Part shown: positions 25,535 through 35,320 of the stretch, in pieces | How the letters are laid out: each line of letters begins with the position of its first letter | Position numbering within the stretch: position 1 is the stretch's first letter | From: a gamma proteobacterium symbiont of Ctena orbiculata | GTDB lineage: Bacteria; Pseudomonadota; Gammaproteobacteria; Chromatiales; Chromatiaceae | Assembly: GCA_003058525.1 (NCBI GenBank) | Contig: QBVD01000046.1 | Location: forward strand, 1 to 64,000 | Direction of reading: 5' to 3' | DNA length: 64,000 nucleotides | Notes under the pieces: model-generated | Told to the model about the DNA's origin: nothing | Databases searched by the model: none | The model's input: only the letters and a program-made list of their open reading frames with translations | Program-made: the position numbers and the translations under genes

Positions 25535-27496
25535 CTACCTCCTGACCGCGCCTAATAGAGTATCGAAGAGGGTGCCGGCAACCGATATCACCTGTGCCGA
25601 CGCCTGATAGGCCTGTTGAAACTGAATCAGCTTGGCCGCCTCTTCATCGAGGTTGACGCCCGAGATCTCCGCCATTGCCTCTTGCGAGCGTACCAACAGA
25701 CTCTCCTGGGCCCCCAGATTCAGTTCCGCGTGACGCGTCTTCGAACCCACATCCGAGACCATCTGGATATAGGTCGCATCAAAGGTGGCCGTTCCGCCCA
25801 GTAACAGATTCTGGTTTTGCAGGTTCTGCAGAGAGAGGGCATTGCGATTATCGCTACTGCCGTTGGTGTTATTGCTGATGGTGAAGCTATCACCATCCGC
25901 GGGCACGCCGGAAATAGCGAAACTGATGCCGCCGTAGGCGCCGAACTGGGCGCTTGGGACCTGGGTACCGGCTATCGTCGCAGTATTGAGATTGTCGTAG
26001 ACGATGAAATCATCGAAGGGATCAACACCAGGTACCGAACCCGGATAGTAGACCTCGAAGCCGCTGGTCGGCCCACCCTGGTCGTCATAGACCAGTTGTA
26101 TATCGCCACCGGCCAGTGGCAGTCCGGCCATGGAGCTGTTCGCCGGCTGTGTGACGCGGGCATCACCGCCATTCAGCGGGTTGCCGTTGCCATCAACGGC
26201 AGGCCGCACCTGCACGGGACCGCCAGCCGCCAGCCTTCTCACATCGTTGATCAGAAGATTGATATCCAGGGAGGCCGATCGGGTGGGTTGAATCAGGAAG
26301 GTATCCCCGGTTATCGCACCGGCGGCGTTGATATTGATATCGAGGCCGTCAACGATATTGGATCCCGCCGCCAGCGTCTGGGTTGTTCCGGCGACCAGGT
26401 CTTGCAAGATAAAGTCGGCCCCATCATACGTCAGCTCGTAGCTGTTACCAGTCAGATTACTCACATTATCGTAGTCGACAGTGATGGAACTGCCGTTTCC
26501 CGGCTGGGGCAGAACCTGTACCGAGCTGGTACTGAAGAGCGCACCGCCGACCAAACCATCCAGATCGAGGCCCAGCTGGTGCTGGGTGTTGAGCTGGTCT
26601 GCAATACCGAGCGCGACCAGCCCGACCCTGTCCTGGGTTGGATCGAGGATCTCATTACGAAACCTGAGTAAGCCGCCGATGGTACCGCCGCTGATCTGGT
26701 CGGTAATGATCTGGGTACCGAATGAGTAGTTGAACGTAATCTCAAGGTGGCTGGGATCGAGACCGGAGGGCTGTGTGCCGAGCGTGGCGGCAGTGGTGTC
26801 CATCACCAGCGGCTGGCCCCTGCCGATGAATACGTTATATGCCCCATCGGTCTGCTGCAGGACTTGGATATCGACCTGTTCCGACAGTTCGTTGACCAAC
26901 TGGTCCCGCTTATCCAACAGATCGTTCGGGGTACTGCCGTAGGCGAGTTTGATGTCTGCATTGATATCGGCGATATTCTGCGCAAGACGGTTGATTTCAC
27001 CGACATTGAACCCGATCTGACCATTCATCCTGGTGCGGGTGTCATCGAACTGCTGATTGAAATAGTGGAATCGATCTGCCATCGATTCCGCCTCGGTCAG
27101 TACCAGCTGACGGGCTGGAATCGAGGTGGGATCATCGGCCAGTCCCTGCAGGGAATCGAAGAAGTTCTGGATGGTCGGCTGGATTCCGGCATCCGGATCC
27201 GCCACCAGGTCATCGAGTCGCTGAGCCCCCTCATAGTAGGCCCTCAACTCGGAAGAGACCGTCAGACTGGTGCGCATCTGCCCGGCAACAAAGGTGTCAT
27301 ACTGGCGCTGGATTTCCGAGCTCTCGACACCGGTCCCCAGATACCCGGCCGGACTCAGGAAGGGTTCTCTGGTATTAAAGTCGATCCGCTGACGGCTGTA
27401 GCCCTCAGTGTTGACGTTCGAGATATTGTGCCCTGTCGTGTCCAAGGCATGCCGATTGGCAATCAACCCTGAGACACCGATGGATAGTATGCTCAC
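25535..27496 (-). CDS. flgK: Flagellar hook-associated protein FlgK (HAP1)
   Basis: 653 residues. It joins the hook to the filament together with FlgL. N-terminal rod-type motif (SGLIANRHALDTTGHNISNV) and C-terminal motif (SGVNLDEEAAKLIQFQQAYQ) are standard, and FLSPAGYLGTGVE-type D1 sequence follows the N-terminus. The length is at the upper end of the common range because of a large central domain. It begins one base after the flgJ stop. Confidence 0.96.
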   Translation of the reverse strand: MSILSIGVSGLIANRHALDTTGHNISNVNTEGYSRQRIDFNTREPFLSPAGYLGTGVESSEIQRQYDTFVAGQMRTSLTVSSELRAYYEGAQRLDDLVADPDAGIQPTIQNFFDSLQGLADDPTSIPARQLVLTEAESMADRFHYFNQQFDDTRTRMNGQIGFNVGEINRLAQNIADINADIKLAYGSTPNDLLDKRDQLVNELSEQVDIQVLQQTDGAYNVFIGRGQPLVMDTTAATLGTQPSGLDPSHLEITFNYSFGTQIITDQISGGTIGGLLRFRNEILDPTQDRVGLVALGIADQLNTQHQLGLDLDGLVGGALFSTSSVQVLPQPGNGSSITVDYDNVSNLTGNSYELTYDGADFILQDLVAGTTQTLAAGSNIVDGLDININAAGAITGDTFLIQPTRSASLDINLLINDVRRLAAGGPVQVRPAVDGNGNPLNGGDARVTQPANSSMAGLPLAGGDIQLVYDDQGGPTSGFEVYYPGSVPGVDPFDDFIVYDNLNTATIAGTQVPSAQFGAYGGISFAISGVPADGDSFTISNNTNGSSDNRNALSLQNLQNQNLLLGGTATFDATYIQMVSDVGSKTRHAELNLGAQESLLVRSQEAMAEISGVNLDEEAAKLIQFQQAYQASAQVISVAGTLFDTLLGAVRR

Positions 27497-28447
27497 TTAA
27501 ATCGCCTCTGTTTCACTCTTTATCGACTGTCGGAGCGATCCCTTAAGCCGGTTGAGGGCGGTCTGCATCTCCGGCCCCTGCATCACCCGTACTATTTTTT
27601 CCGCATAGTCGGGATCGGTGGCGTACCCCGCATCCTGCAGTGCCCTGAAATATTGCGTGGCATCCTGAGTATTCTGCAGGGCATTTGTATAACGGGGATT
27701 CTGTCTGAGAAAGGTCACATAGTCCGTGAAACTCTCATCGTATGAGCCATAAGTGCGGAAATACTCTCGCCGGCGAACCGCGACATCCTGTTCAAACTCC
27801 AATGTCTCCTGTCTGACCCGGTCACCGCTCCAGCGCTGATCGGCTTTGATGCCGAACAGATTATGGCTGCTTCTGCCATCCGCGGACCGCATCACATGCC
27901 CCCCCCAGCCGGTCTCCAGGGCTGCCTGGGCGAGCAATGCCTCGGTGGGCAGTCCCAACGCTTGTGCAGCGCTGTCGGCAGCCGGCCAAAGCGCCTCCAC
28001 AAAGGATTCCGGTGAGTCGATGTTGACTGACGGCCGATCTTCTGCAGCCGTTTTATCGGATTTCACGGCAGCCGTGACACGGCCTCTTGCCAGTACGGAC
28101 GGGTGCTGCCAGTATGCCTCAAGTGAGGTATTCGGCTGCGTCTTCACGGCCTCCTCCACACCAAGCTGATTGCGCAGCAGCTTCACCATGCCGAGGCCAC
28201 GTTGCTCTGAAAGGTGTAGGGAGAGCTGCTGATCGTACATATCGCGCACGAATTCGCTCTGTTTACTCTCGAACAGGCCATTGCCGAAACTGGCCTGACG
28301 CATCTGTTTGACCATCATCTGCACAAACAGGGATTCAAACTGACGTGCAACCTGATCGGCCGTTCCTGCCTGATCCTCACGCGCCTGGTGCTTCAGGGAC
28401 GTAAGTCCCGAAAAATCATGATACAGGGCGGGAGTCGCAGTGTTCAT
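27497..28447 (-). CDS. flgJ: Flagellar rod-binding protein/peptidoglycan hydrolase FlgJ
   Basis: 316 residues. N-terminal rod-binding domain (ARQFESLFVQMMVKQMRQAS near 35-55) and C-terminal glucosaminidase-type muramidase domain (about 155-310: LAQAALETGWGGHVM with the catalytic Glu, then HNLFGIKADQRW and NPRYTNAL). It opens the wall for rod growth. Its start overlaps the flgI stop by one base. Confidence 0.96.
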   Translation of the reverse strand: MNTATPALYHDFSGLTSLKHQAREDQAGTADQVARQFESLFVQMMVKQMRQASFGNGLFESKQSEFVRDMYDQQLSLHLSEQRGLGMVKLLRNQLGVEEAVKTQPNTSLEAYWQHPSVLARGRVTAAVKSDKTAAEDRPSVNIDSPESFVEALWPAADSAAQALGLPTEALLAQAALETGWGGHVMRSADGRSSHNLFGIKADQRWSGDRVRQETLEFEQDVAVRRREYFRTYGSYDESFTDYVTFLRQNPRYTNALQNTQDATQYFRALQDAGYATDPDYAEKIVRVMQGPEMQTALNRLKGSLRQSIKSETEAI

Positions 28448-29565
28448 TAGATCACCAACAGTTCGGCACGCAGGGCACCGGCCTCCTTCAAGGCCTCAAG
28501 GATGGCTACCAGGTCGCTGGGAGCAGCGCCCACCTGGTTGACGGCACGCACCACGTCATCCAGGGACGCCCCCGGATTGAACAGAAACATATGATCCTTG
28601 CCCTCTTCGGTAACCGTCACCTGACTCTGCGGCACCACGGCCGTCTGCCCTGCCCTGGCAAAGGGACCAGGCTGCGAGACCGCGGTCTCTTCACTGATAC
28701 TGACTACCAGGTTGCCGTGGGAGACCGCTGCCGGATAGACCCGGACCTGACTGTTGATGACCACCGTACCGGTACGCGAGTTGATAATGACTTTGGCAGA
28801 AGTCTTGCCGGGGTTGACCTCCAGCTCCTCCAGCATGGAGATGAAAGTGACCTTCTGGCCGGGATCGATAGGCGCGTTGACCCGTATCGAAGTGGCATCG
28901 ACGGCCTTGGCCGTTCCGGGACCGATAGTGAGGTTGATCGACTCTGCCACACGCATGGCGGTGGTAAAATCCCCATCGTTGAGATTGAGGGTCAATAATG
29001 GCGCCTGATTGAAGTTGTTCGGCACTTCGCGTTCCACGGTCGCCCCGTTGGGGATGCGCCCCGCGCTGGGGATGTTAACGGTCAGCTTGGAGCCGTCGGA
29101 ACCCTCCGCGCTCAACCCGCCCACCACCAGGTTGCCCTGGGCCAAGGCGTAATTCTTGCCGTCGGCGCCTTTCAGAGGCGTCATCAACAGGGTGCCGCCT
29201 CGCAGACTTTTGGCATTGCCAAGCGATGAGACAGTGACGTCGATCTTCTGACCTACCTTACTGAAGGGAGGAAGGTCGCCATGCACGATAACCGCAGCAA
29301 CGTTCTTCGGTTTCATATTGGTGCCGCTGGGTATCTGCACACCCAGCTGGGAAAGCATATTCTTGAGACTGTTTATGGTGTAGGGCGAATCGGTATCCTT
29401 GTCACCTGTTCCATCCAGACCCACCACCAGGCCATAGCCGATCAACTGATTGGTGCGCACCCCCTGGATAGAGGCCAGGTCTTTGATCCGTTCCGCCCAT
29501 GCGGCCTGGCTGGCCAACAGAATGATCGAAAACGCGAAAATAACTTTGTGTACGAAAATGTTCAT
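28447..29565 (-). CDS. flgI: Flagellar P-ring protein FlgI
   Basis: 372 residues from the ATG at 29565, chosen because it opens a Sec signal ([23 protein letters not shown]); an 18-codon upstream extension would mask it. Mature start [20 protein letters not shown] and C-terminus with [23 protein letters not shown] fit the family. Periplasmic P ring around the rod, 11 bases after flgH. Confidence 0.97.
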   Translation of the reverse strand: MNIFVHKVIFAFSIILLASQAAWAERIKDLASIQGVRTNQLIGYGLVVGLDGTGDKDTDSPYTINSLKNMLSQLGVQIPSGTNMKPKNVAAVIVHGDLPPFSKVGQKIDVTVSSLGNAKSLRGGTLLMTPLKGADGKNYALAQGNLVVGGLSAEGSDGSKLTVNIPSAGRIPNGATVEREVPNNFNQAPLLTLNLNDGDFTTAMRVAESINLTIGPGTAKAVDATSIRVNAPIDPGQKVTFISMLEELEVNPGKTSAKVIINSRTGTVVINSQVRVYPAAVSHGNLVVSISEETAVSQPGPFARAGQTAVVPQSQVTVTEEGKDHMFLFNPGASLDDVVRAVNQVGAAPSDLVAILEALKEAGALRAELLVI

Positions 29566-29576
29566 TGCATGACACC

Positions 29577-30290
29577 TCAGAAGGGCGAGAGCACACTGTT
29601 GAAGAACCGGGCCAGCCAACCCATGGAGTTGGCATCCGCCAAGGCCCCTTCACCGACGTAGGTGATGGTCGGATCGGCAATCCGAGTGGAGTCCACGTTG
29701 TTGTCTGGTGAGATATCCCTTGGCCTTACGATGCCGGAGAGACGGACATATTCGGTGCCCTGATTGATGCCGATCCGCTTTTCGCCCCTGACATAGAGAT
29801 TGTTGTTCGGCAGCACCTCGATCACAGAGACGGTGATTTTGCCGTTCAGGGCGTTACTCTGGGTGGCACTGCCGTCGCCGCTGAAATCGTGACTCGAATC
29901 GAGACTGAAACCGAGCCCCACGTCTTTATTGTTGGGAACCGGTACGAAGCCGGGTACGTTGAATTGCATCGACTGACCGAACAGAGTGGGATTGGTGACA
30001 CTGTTGCTGGTGGTTTTCGCGGTGGTGGTGGTAGCCGATTTGTTTGCCTGGGTACTCTCAACCAGATTCACCGTCAGCAGATCGCCAACGCGCCGGGCCC
30101 GGATATCCTCGAACCAGGCCTGCTCATAACCGGCCTGGTAAATAGCGCCATTACCCCTTGGGGCCGGTGGCGGCATCACGGGTCGAATCGGGGCGTAGGC
30201 GGCATCACGCGTCGGAGTGGTGTTATAGCATCCCGCCAACAGCGGCATCATCATAATCGTGATCAGTGTGATTGTGCGCAATCTATCCAT
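29577..30290 (-). CDS. flgH: Flagellar L-ring lipoprotein FlgH
   Basis: 237 residues from the ATG at 30290, which has AGGAG 8 bases ahead; a GTG at 30308 overlapping the flgG stop is possible. Lipoprotein signal ends LLAGC. Family motifs: [59 protein letters not shown] and the C-terminal [19 protein letters not shown]. Outer membrane L ring. Confidence 0.96.
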   Translation of the reverse strand: MDRLRTITLITIMMMPLLAGCYNTTPTRDAAYAPIRPVMPPPAPRGNGAIYQAGYEQAWFEDIRARRVGDLLTVNLVESTQANKSATTTTAKTTSNSVTNPTLFGQSMQFNVPGFVPVPNNKDVGLGFSLDSSHDFSGDGSATQSNALNGKITVSVIEVLPNNNLYVRGEKRIGINQGTEYVRLSGIVRPRDISPDNNVDSTRIADPTITYVGEGALADANSMGWLARFFNSVLSPF

Positions 30291-30304
30291 CAGCCCCGCT
30301 CCTG

Positions 30305-31090
30305 TCACATTTGCTGATTAACATAGGAGAGCATCTCATCCGTGGTGGAGATGGCCTTGGAATTCATCTCGTAGGCACGCTGGGTCTCGATCATATTGAC
30401 CAGCTCCTCGACAACATTCACATTCGAGCTCTCCAGTGCGGCCTGGATCAGGGTGCCGGTACTGTCAGTACCGGGTATCGTGGTATTAACACCACCACTG
30501 GCATTGGTCTCGCGATAGAGATTGTCACCGATCGGCTCCAAACCTTGTGGGTTGACGAAATAGGCCAGTTCGATCTGACCGATCTGGGTCGGGGTGTTGT
30601 TACCTGATACCAACGTCGAGACCACGCCGTCCGAACCAATGGTCAGACTGACGGCGTTGCTTGGCACGGTCATCGCCGGCTGCAGCTCATAACCGTTGGG
30701 TGTGACGATGTTGCCGTCGGCGGTCAGGCTGAAGGTGCCGTCACGGGTGTAGACGATGTTACCGTCCGGATGGAGTACCTGAAAATAGCCTTTTCCCTGG
30801 ATGGCCACGTCCAATGAGTTACCGGTCTGCACGATATTGCCCTGGCTGTGCTCCTTCTGGGTCGCCACCACACGCACACCGGTGCCGACCATCAGACCTG
30901 ACGGCAGCTCGGTATTCTCGGAGGATTGGGCTCCTACCTGTCGCAGATTCTGGTAGATCAGGTCGTTGAACACGGCCCGGTCCCGTTTGTATCCGGTGGT
31001 ATTGACATTGGAGAGATTGTTGGAGATCACAGCCATGTTGGTCTGTTGTGCATCCAATCCGGTTTTTGCGATCCAGAGTGCCGGGTACAT
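30305..31090 (-). CDS. flgG: Flagellar distal rod protein FlgG
   Basis: 261 residues, the usual 260-262. N-terminal [20 protein letters not shown] with [20 protein letters not shown] and C-terminal [20 protein letters not shown] are diagnostic. It follows flgF by 99 bases with no obvious terminator. Confidence 0.97.
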   Translation of the reverse strand: MYPALWIAKTGLDAQQTNMAVISNNLSNVNTTGYKRDRAVFNDLIYQNLRQVGAQSSENTELPSGLMVGTGVRVVATQKEHSQGNIVQTGNSLDVAIQGKGYFQVLHPDGNIVYTRDGTFSLTADGNIVTPNGYELQPAMTVPSNAVSLTIGSDGVVSTLVSGNNTPTQIGQIELAYFVNPQGLEPIGDNLYRETNASGGVNTTIPGTDSTGTLIQAALESSNVNVVEELVNMIETQRAYEMNSKAISTTDEMLSYVNQQM

Positions 31091-31189
31091 AGTCTCTTCC
31101 TCGTGCTTGATTAATCTGGTGAGTCATCCGTTGCCGTGCAACGTCTCAATAAAGTCTCTATCTATCTAAGAGCAATTTACTTGCCAATA

Positions 31190-31930
31190 TCAGCTCATGC
31201 TCATGAGCCGGACCGAGGCGTTGTCCAGATCCTCGGCGGTCTTCATCATCTTGACCTGCATTTCAAACTTGCGCGCCAGCTCGATCATGGTGACCAGGGT
31301 GTCGGCCACATTGACGTTACTGCTCTCGAGAGCACCGGATACCAGCTCGGTTGCGGCATCCGCATCCGCCTCTTCGCCTTCCAGCAGACGCAGCAGGCCA
31401 TCTTCTCCCTTGAGCAACTGCTCCGTGTCGGGATTGACCATCTTGATGCGATCGACAATCGCCAGCGCCTCGGGTGTTGAACCTTCCGGCAAAATAGTGA
31501 TAGTGCCGTCAGGCGCGATCTCCAGGCGTTCATAGGGCGGCAAGGCGATCGGCCCGCTATTGCCGATCAGCGGCAAACCCTCGCCGTTCGTCACCAGGCC
31601 GTTGGCGTCGACCTTCAGGTCGCCACGACGAGTGTAGGTCTCCGAACCGTCAGCCGCCTGAACCGCAAAGTAACCTTTGCCTTTAATCGCCAGATCGAGG
31701 GGATTACCGGTGGACTGGATACTGCCTTTGTCATAGTTGATGTTGGGGCGTTCATCCAGCGCATAGACACGGGTCGGGTAACCCTGGCCGAATACGGGCA
31801 TACTGCGGAATTGATTGAGATCCTCCATAAAACCCGGTGTATTCACATTGGCTAGGTTATTGGAGTTGCTGGCCTGTGCTATCAGGGTCTCTTTTGCCCC
31901 GCTCATGGCGATGTAAAGCATGCGATCCAT
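31190..31930 (-). CDS. flgF: Flagellar basal-body rod protein FlgF
   Basis: 246 residues. Start ATG at 31930 has GGAG 6 bases upstream. N-terminal MLYIAMSGAKETLIAQASNS and C-terminal ESSNVNVADTLVTMIELAR are typical of the proximal rod protein. The 222-base spacer before it contains the flgE terminator and an AT-rich repeat, so flgF may have its own promoter. Confidence 0.96.
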   Translation of the reverse strand: MDRMLYIAMSGAKETLIAQASNSNNLANVNTPGFMEDLNQFRSMPVFGQGYPTRVYALDERPNINYDKGSIQSTGNPLDLAIKGKGYFAVQAADGSETYTRRGDLKVDANGLVTNGEGLPLIGNSGPIALPPYERLEIAPDGTITILPEGSTPEALAIVDRIKMVNPDTEQLLKGEDGLLRLLEGEEADADAATELVSGALESSNVNVADTLVTMIELARKFEMQVKMMKTAEDLDNASVRLMSMS

Positions 31931-32091
31931 GGGTTGCTCCTGTTCTTCAATTCAACTGGCGCTATCGCTTTAACTGGAACACTGCAAAAAACAAACCAAA
32001 AAATAATTTTGAATTGATGAGTTTGATTCGCTCACATTCATTTCTTAAAAAAAACCCACGCGAAACGCGTACAAACCAATTCAAATTCCAT

Positions 32092-32139
32092 AAAAAATCG
32101 CCACTCCCGCCCCCCGTACACTGAGGACAAAAGTGGCGA
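32092..32139 (-). terminator. Intrinsic terminator between flgE and flgF
   Basis: Perfect 8-bp stem AGTGGCGA/TCGCCACT (32098-32105 with 32132-32139) followed on the minus strand by six Ts. It stands 13 bases after the flgE stop and would separate flgBCDE from flgFGHIJKL transcripts. Confidence 0.8.
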
Positions 32140-32152
32140 CTACCCAGCCTAC

Positions 32153-33427
32153 TTAACGGATATTGATAACTGTCTGGGTAACGGCATCCGCAGTGGTGAT
32201 GACCTGCGCATTGGCCTGGAAATTACGTTGAGCGGTAATCAGATTGACCAACTGTTTAGCCAGATCGACATTTGAATTCTCCAACGCACCGGACTGTATC
32301 AGCCCGAAACTGCTGGTGCCGGCCTCACCCAACTGCACATCACCGGAGGCGAAAGACTCTGCCCAACTGGTATCGCCAATCTGGCGCAGCCCTTGATTAT
32401 TGCTGAAACGCGCCATGGCGATCTTTCCCAAAGGCTCTGACTGGCCGTTGGTAAAGCGAGCGAACACGACTCCCGTGCCATCCACATCCACACCACTCAA
32501 ACGGCCCGATGTAAAGCCGTCCTGACTCAATTCATTTACGGAAAAGCCTGAACCGAACTGGGTTGATGCACTATAGTCAAAGGTCAGCGTGGTAATATCC
32601 GCGGCACCGCCGCCCGGACTGAAGGTATCTATGGCCACGTTACCCAGGGCATCCACATCCCCCACACCGGTATCCAGGGCGCCAGCCGTAGTGAATTGGA
32701 TATCCGCAAAGGCGTTGCCACCCACGGTGACATTCACCCCATCAACGAAGGTAAAGGCATTCCACTGATTGTCCGCTACCTTGCTGTAGAACATGGTCGC
32801 GGTGTGTGCCGTTCCCAGAGAATCATAAATTGTGGTCGCAGTGGAATGATTGTAACTCTGTGGATCCGGCGGGAAGGTAAAGGTGGGTGCTGTCGGATCG
32901 AGAGTAACCACCGGCGGCAGTTCCGCCGCGCTCAGATTGAGGGTTGCCTCGATATTGCTGGTGGGCTGAGGTGTACCCGAGACCACAGGTAGATTCAGAT
33001 CAGAGGTATCGCCGGTATTGAACAAAGTTCCGGTAGTACCGATACGGGGAAAGATCTGCACCCTTGAACCGGTATGATCCACCACGTTTCCATCCCGATC
33101 CACACTGAAGGCACCGGCGCGGGTATAGGTTACGTCACCCGCTGTATCTTCCATCACGAAGAAACCCTCTCCGTTGATCGCCAGATCCAGATTGTTGGAT
33201 GTGAATTCTGTGCTGCCCTGGGAAAACTGCTGCGCAACACGGGTCACGCGAACACCCCTACCCGGTACAGAACTGCTGACATCACTGATGGAATTGGCAT
33301 AGATATCAGCAAACTCGGCACGCGACTCTTTGAAACCGACCGTGCTCGCATTGGCGATATTGTGTCCGGTTACATCAAGATCGGTGGATGCCGCATCCAA
33401 TCCACTCAGAGCAATACGAAATGCCAT
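32153..33427 (-). CDS. flgE: Flagellar hook protein FlgE
   Basis: 424 residues. Start MAFRIALSGLDAASTDLDVT with HNIANASTVGFKESRAEFAD and C-terminal ENSNVDLAKQLVNLITAQRN. A FlgE D2-type central domain follows (YNHSTATTIYDSLGTAHTAT). A strong terminator follows the gene. Confidence 0.97.
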   Translation of the reverse strand: MAFRIALSGLDAASTDLDVTGHNIANASTVGFKESRAEFADIYANSISDVSSSVPGRGVRVTRVAQQFSQGSTEFTSNNLDLAINGEGFFVMEDTAGDVTYTRAGAFSVDRDGNVVDHTGSRVQIFPRIGTTGTLFNTGDTSDLNLPVVSGTPQPTSNIEATLNLSAAELPPVVTLDPTAPTFTFPPDPQSYNHSTATTIYDSLGTAHTATMFYSKVADNQWNAFTFVDGVNVTVGGNAFADIQFTTAGALDTGVGDVDALGNVAIDTFSPGGGAADITTLTFDYSASTQFGSGFSVNELSQDGFTSGRLSGVDVDGTGVVFARFTNGQSEPLGKIAMARFSNNQGLRQIGDTSWAESFASGDVQLGEAGTSSFGLIQSGALENSNVDLAKQLVNLITAQRNFQANAQVITTADAVTQTVINIR

Positions 33428-33487
33428 CTCTATTCTCCTGTCTCTTCTCTATATGCAATCAACGCTCGTTGCATTGATGCTGATGTT

Positions 33488-34165
33488 CTATTGAATTTGC
33501 GCCACGTCATTCATGGAGATCTGACCAAGTCCGCCCAGATTGAGCTGAACACCACCTGGCCCACCCAGGTTGACACTCTCGACCTCTGCGGATACCAGCG
33601 TGCTGGGAGCCATCTCCGCATCATCCACGTTGGCAATCGCGCTTATCTGATAGAGTCCGTCGCCTACATAGTCGCCGGCATCGTCATAGCCATCCCAACT
33701 GAAGGCAACCTGCCCGGCCTCATGGGTGCCAAGCTGCAGTTCGCGGACCAGGGCGCCGGACTGATCGGAAATCAGCACCCGGACATTGCCCGCCGAGGAG
33801 GGAAGCACGACGCTGCCCTGCAGCGGCTCGCCATTCGCCAACGCTCCGACACTGCTCTCAACCAGCACATCACGACCGACGAGATTGGCCGCTTGCAGGG
33901 CCTGATCGGAAGTCAGCGCGCTTCGCAGTTCATTGAATGAGTTATTCAGATCATCGATTCCCGACACTGTGGCGAACTGGGATACCTGAGTCGCCATTTC
34001 GGAGTTTTCCATCGGTTTGAAGGGATCCTGGTGTGTCAGCTCGGTCACCAGAAGCTGCATGAAATCCTCCAATCCCAGCTGACCCTGCTCCTTTTCCTGT
34101 TTGATGCTGTTGTTGGTCAGACCGATATCTTCATACAGATCGTATCGATTCGTGATGGCTGTCAT
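33488..34165 (-). CDS. flgD: Hook assembly protein FlgD
   Basis: 225 residues. N-terminal FlgD scaffold (LGLEDFMQLLVTELTHQDPF, KPMENSEMATQVSQFATVSG) followed by the Tudor-like and FN3-like FlgD domains (SSAGNVRVLISDQSGALVRE, VAFSWDGYDDAGDYVGDGLY). It caps the growing hook and is later discarded. Ten bases after flgC. Confidence 0.96.
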   Translation of the reverse strand: MTAITNRYDLYEDIGLTNNSIKQEKEQGQLGLEDFMQLLVTELTHQDPFKPMENSEMATQVSQFATVSGIDDLNNSFNELRSALTSDQALQAANLVGRDVLVESSVGALANGEPLQGSVVLPSSAGNVRVLISDQSGALVRELQLGTHEAGQVAFSWDGYDDAGDYVGDGLYQISAIANVDDAEMAPSTLVSAEVESVNLGGPGGVQLNLGGLGQISMNDVAQIQ

Positions 34166-34175
34166 GGCTATCTCC

Positions 34176-34595
34176 TTACTGGCCCATACGCAGGGTGGCG
34201 AGCAGTAGTTGTTTGGCTGAGTTGGCCACTTCCACGTTGCCCTGATAAGAGCGTGAAGCGGAAAGCATGTTTGCCATCTCTTCCACCATATTCACATTCG
34301 GGCGAAAGATATAACCCTCCTCGTTGGCGAGGGGATGCTCCGGCGAGTACTCCTGGACCAGCGGCGCCTGGCTTTCGACCACACCCGCCATACGCACGCC
34401 ACTCGCTGCCGCGTCAGGGTTGGACTGATCCAACAGGGTCTGGAATACCGGCTGCCTGGCCCGATAGGTCTGGTCGATACTGCTACTTACCGCATCGGCA
34501 TTGGCCATGTTGCTGGAGACCAGATTGAGACGCAGACTCTGTGCGCTCATACCCGATGCGGCGGTATCAAAGATCTTGAATAGAGACATGCTCAT
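34176..34595 (-). CDS. flgC: Flagellar proximal rod protein FlgC
   Basis: 139 residues. MSLFKIFDTAASGMSAQSLR at the N-terminus, YIFRPNVNMVEEMANMLSAS and C-terminal LLLATLRMGQ are diagnostic. The start overlaps the flgB stop by 4 bases. Confidence 0.97.
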   Translation of the reverse strand: MSMSLFKIFDTAASGMSAQSLRLNLVSSNMANADAVSSSIDQTYRARQPVFQTLLDQSNPDAAASGVRMAGVVESQAPLVQEYSPEHPLANEEGYIFRPNVNMVEEMANMLSASRSYQGNVEVANSAKQLLLATLRMGQ

Positions 34596-34981
34596 TCACC
34601 CTTTATCGCTTTACGTATGCCACTGATCTTACTGTTGATGAAACTGAGACTTGCCTGGTACTCGATCGCATTGCCGCTGTACGCCACATGCTCCCTTTCG
34701 GTATCCACCGTATTGCCATCCAGAGATGGTTGCATGGGGGTGCGATAGAGTAGTTGCGAAGGAGGCACAGGGCCTGTTTCAGGTTGAATATGACGACTGT
34801 CAGTGGTTCTCAATCGAGTGGAACTGTTCATTTCACTGTTCAGAAGCGCCTTGAAATCGAAATCCCGGGCCTTGTAGCCCGGCGTGTCGGCATTGGCCAG
34901 ATTCGCGGCAAGGACCTCGGCCCGCTGCGAACGCAGCACCAGTGCCCTCTCATGTATTCCAAACAGATCGTCAAAGTTCAT
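34592..34981 (-). CDS. flgB: Flagellar proximal rod protein FlgB
   Basis: 129 residues from the ATG at 34981 (MNFDDLFGIHERALVLRSQR), which has GGAGCTATCC before it; the open frame extends 57 codons upstream but crosses the sigma-54 promoter. ANLANADTPGYKARDFDF and the C-terminal EYQASLSFINSKISGIRKAI match the family. First gene of the minus-strand flagellar series. Confidence 0.96.
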   Translation of the reverse strand: MNFDDLFGIHERALVLRSQRAEVLAANLANADTPGYKARDFDFKALLNSEMNSSTRLRTTDSRHIQPETGPVPPSQLLYRTPMQPSLDGNTVDTEREHVAYSGNAIEYQASLSFINSKISGIRKAIKGE

Positions 34982-35014
34982 GGATAGCTCCACAGCTCTC
35001 TTTGCCACTGAAGA

Positions 35015-35032
35015 TGCAGGGAGTGTGCCAAA
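35015..35032 (-). promoter_or_regulatory. Sigma-54 promoter of flgB
   Basis: On the minus strand TTGGCACACTCCCTGCA: GG and GC separated by 10 bases, close to TGGCAC-N5-TTGCA. It lies 33 bases before the flgB start. Confidence 0.85.
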
Positions 35033-35200
35033 CTTGCAAACCGCTGTTAATTTATAGCGGTTGTCCGCTTTACAGGCTTGGCCCATCGACGCCACATAGT
35101 GTGCGGCATCCAATCGGAGTGGCAGGATAGAGGCCGTCAGTGCCAGCTCCACAGAGGGTGGGCTATTTCAGTGCCGGGAAAGCGAGGCCAACCCATAGGG

Positions 35201-35320
35201 AAAAAGCCGGTTAGCCGATAGCCGTGAGTAGCGCCTACCGACCAAGTCACGCAGGCGAAAACCGGTTAATCAAAACAGGAATGCGGCAAGCGGGTGCCGC
35301 AATACGGCAAGCATTGCCGT
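35201..35320 (-). terminator. Multi-hairpin region after cheR
   Basis: On the minus strand, directly after the cheR stop: hairpin ACGGCAA-TGC-TTGCCGT (35304-35320), hairpin TGCGGCA-N6-TGCCGCA (35282-35301), then a large hairpin closed by CCGGTT/AACCGG (35207-35212 with 35260-35265) followed by CTTTTTCCC. The last one ends in a T-run and is a likely terminator. The 339-base spacer to flgB holds no gene. Confidence 0.65.

Noticed and set aside
25817-27472. Long plus-strand frames opposite flgK
   Set aside because: They are antisense to a well-supported FlgK and have no ribosome sites.
30305-30308. GTG start of flgH overlapping the flgG stop
   Set aside because: The ATG at 30290 has AGGAG with ideal spacing and a standard lipoprotein signal; GTG is kept only as an alternative.
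35201-35320. c-di-GMP (GEMM) riboswitch
   Set aside because: The consensus GGGACGCAAAGC and GCACAGGGCAAACC motifs are absent on both strands.
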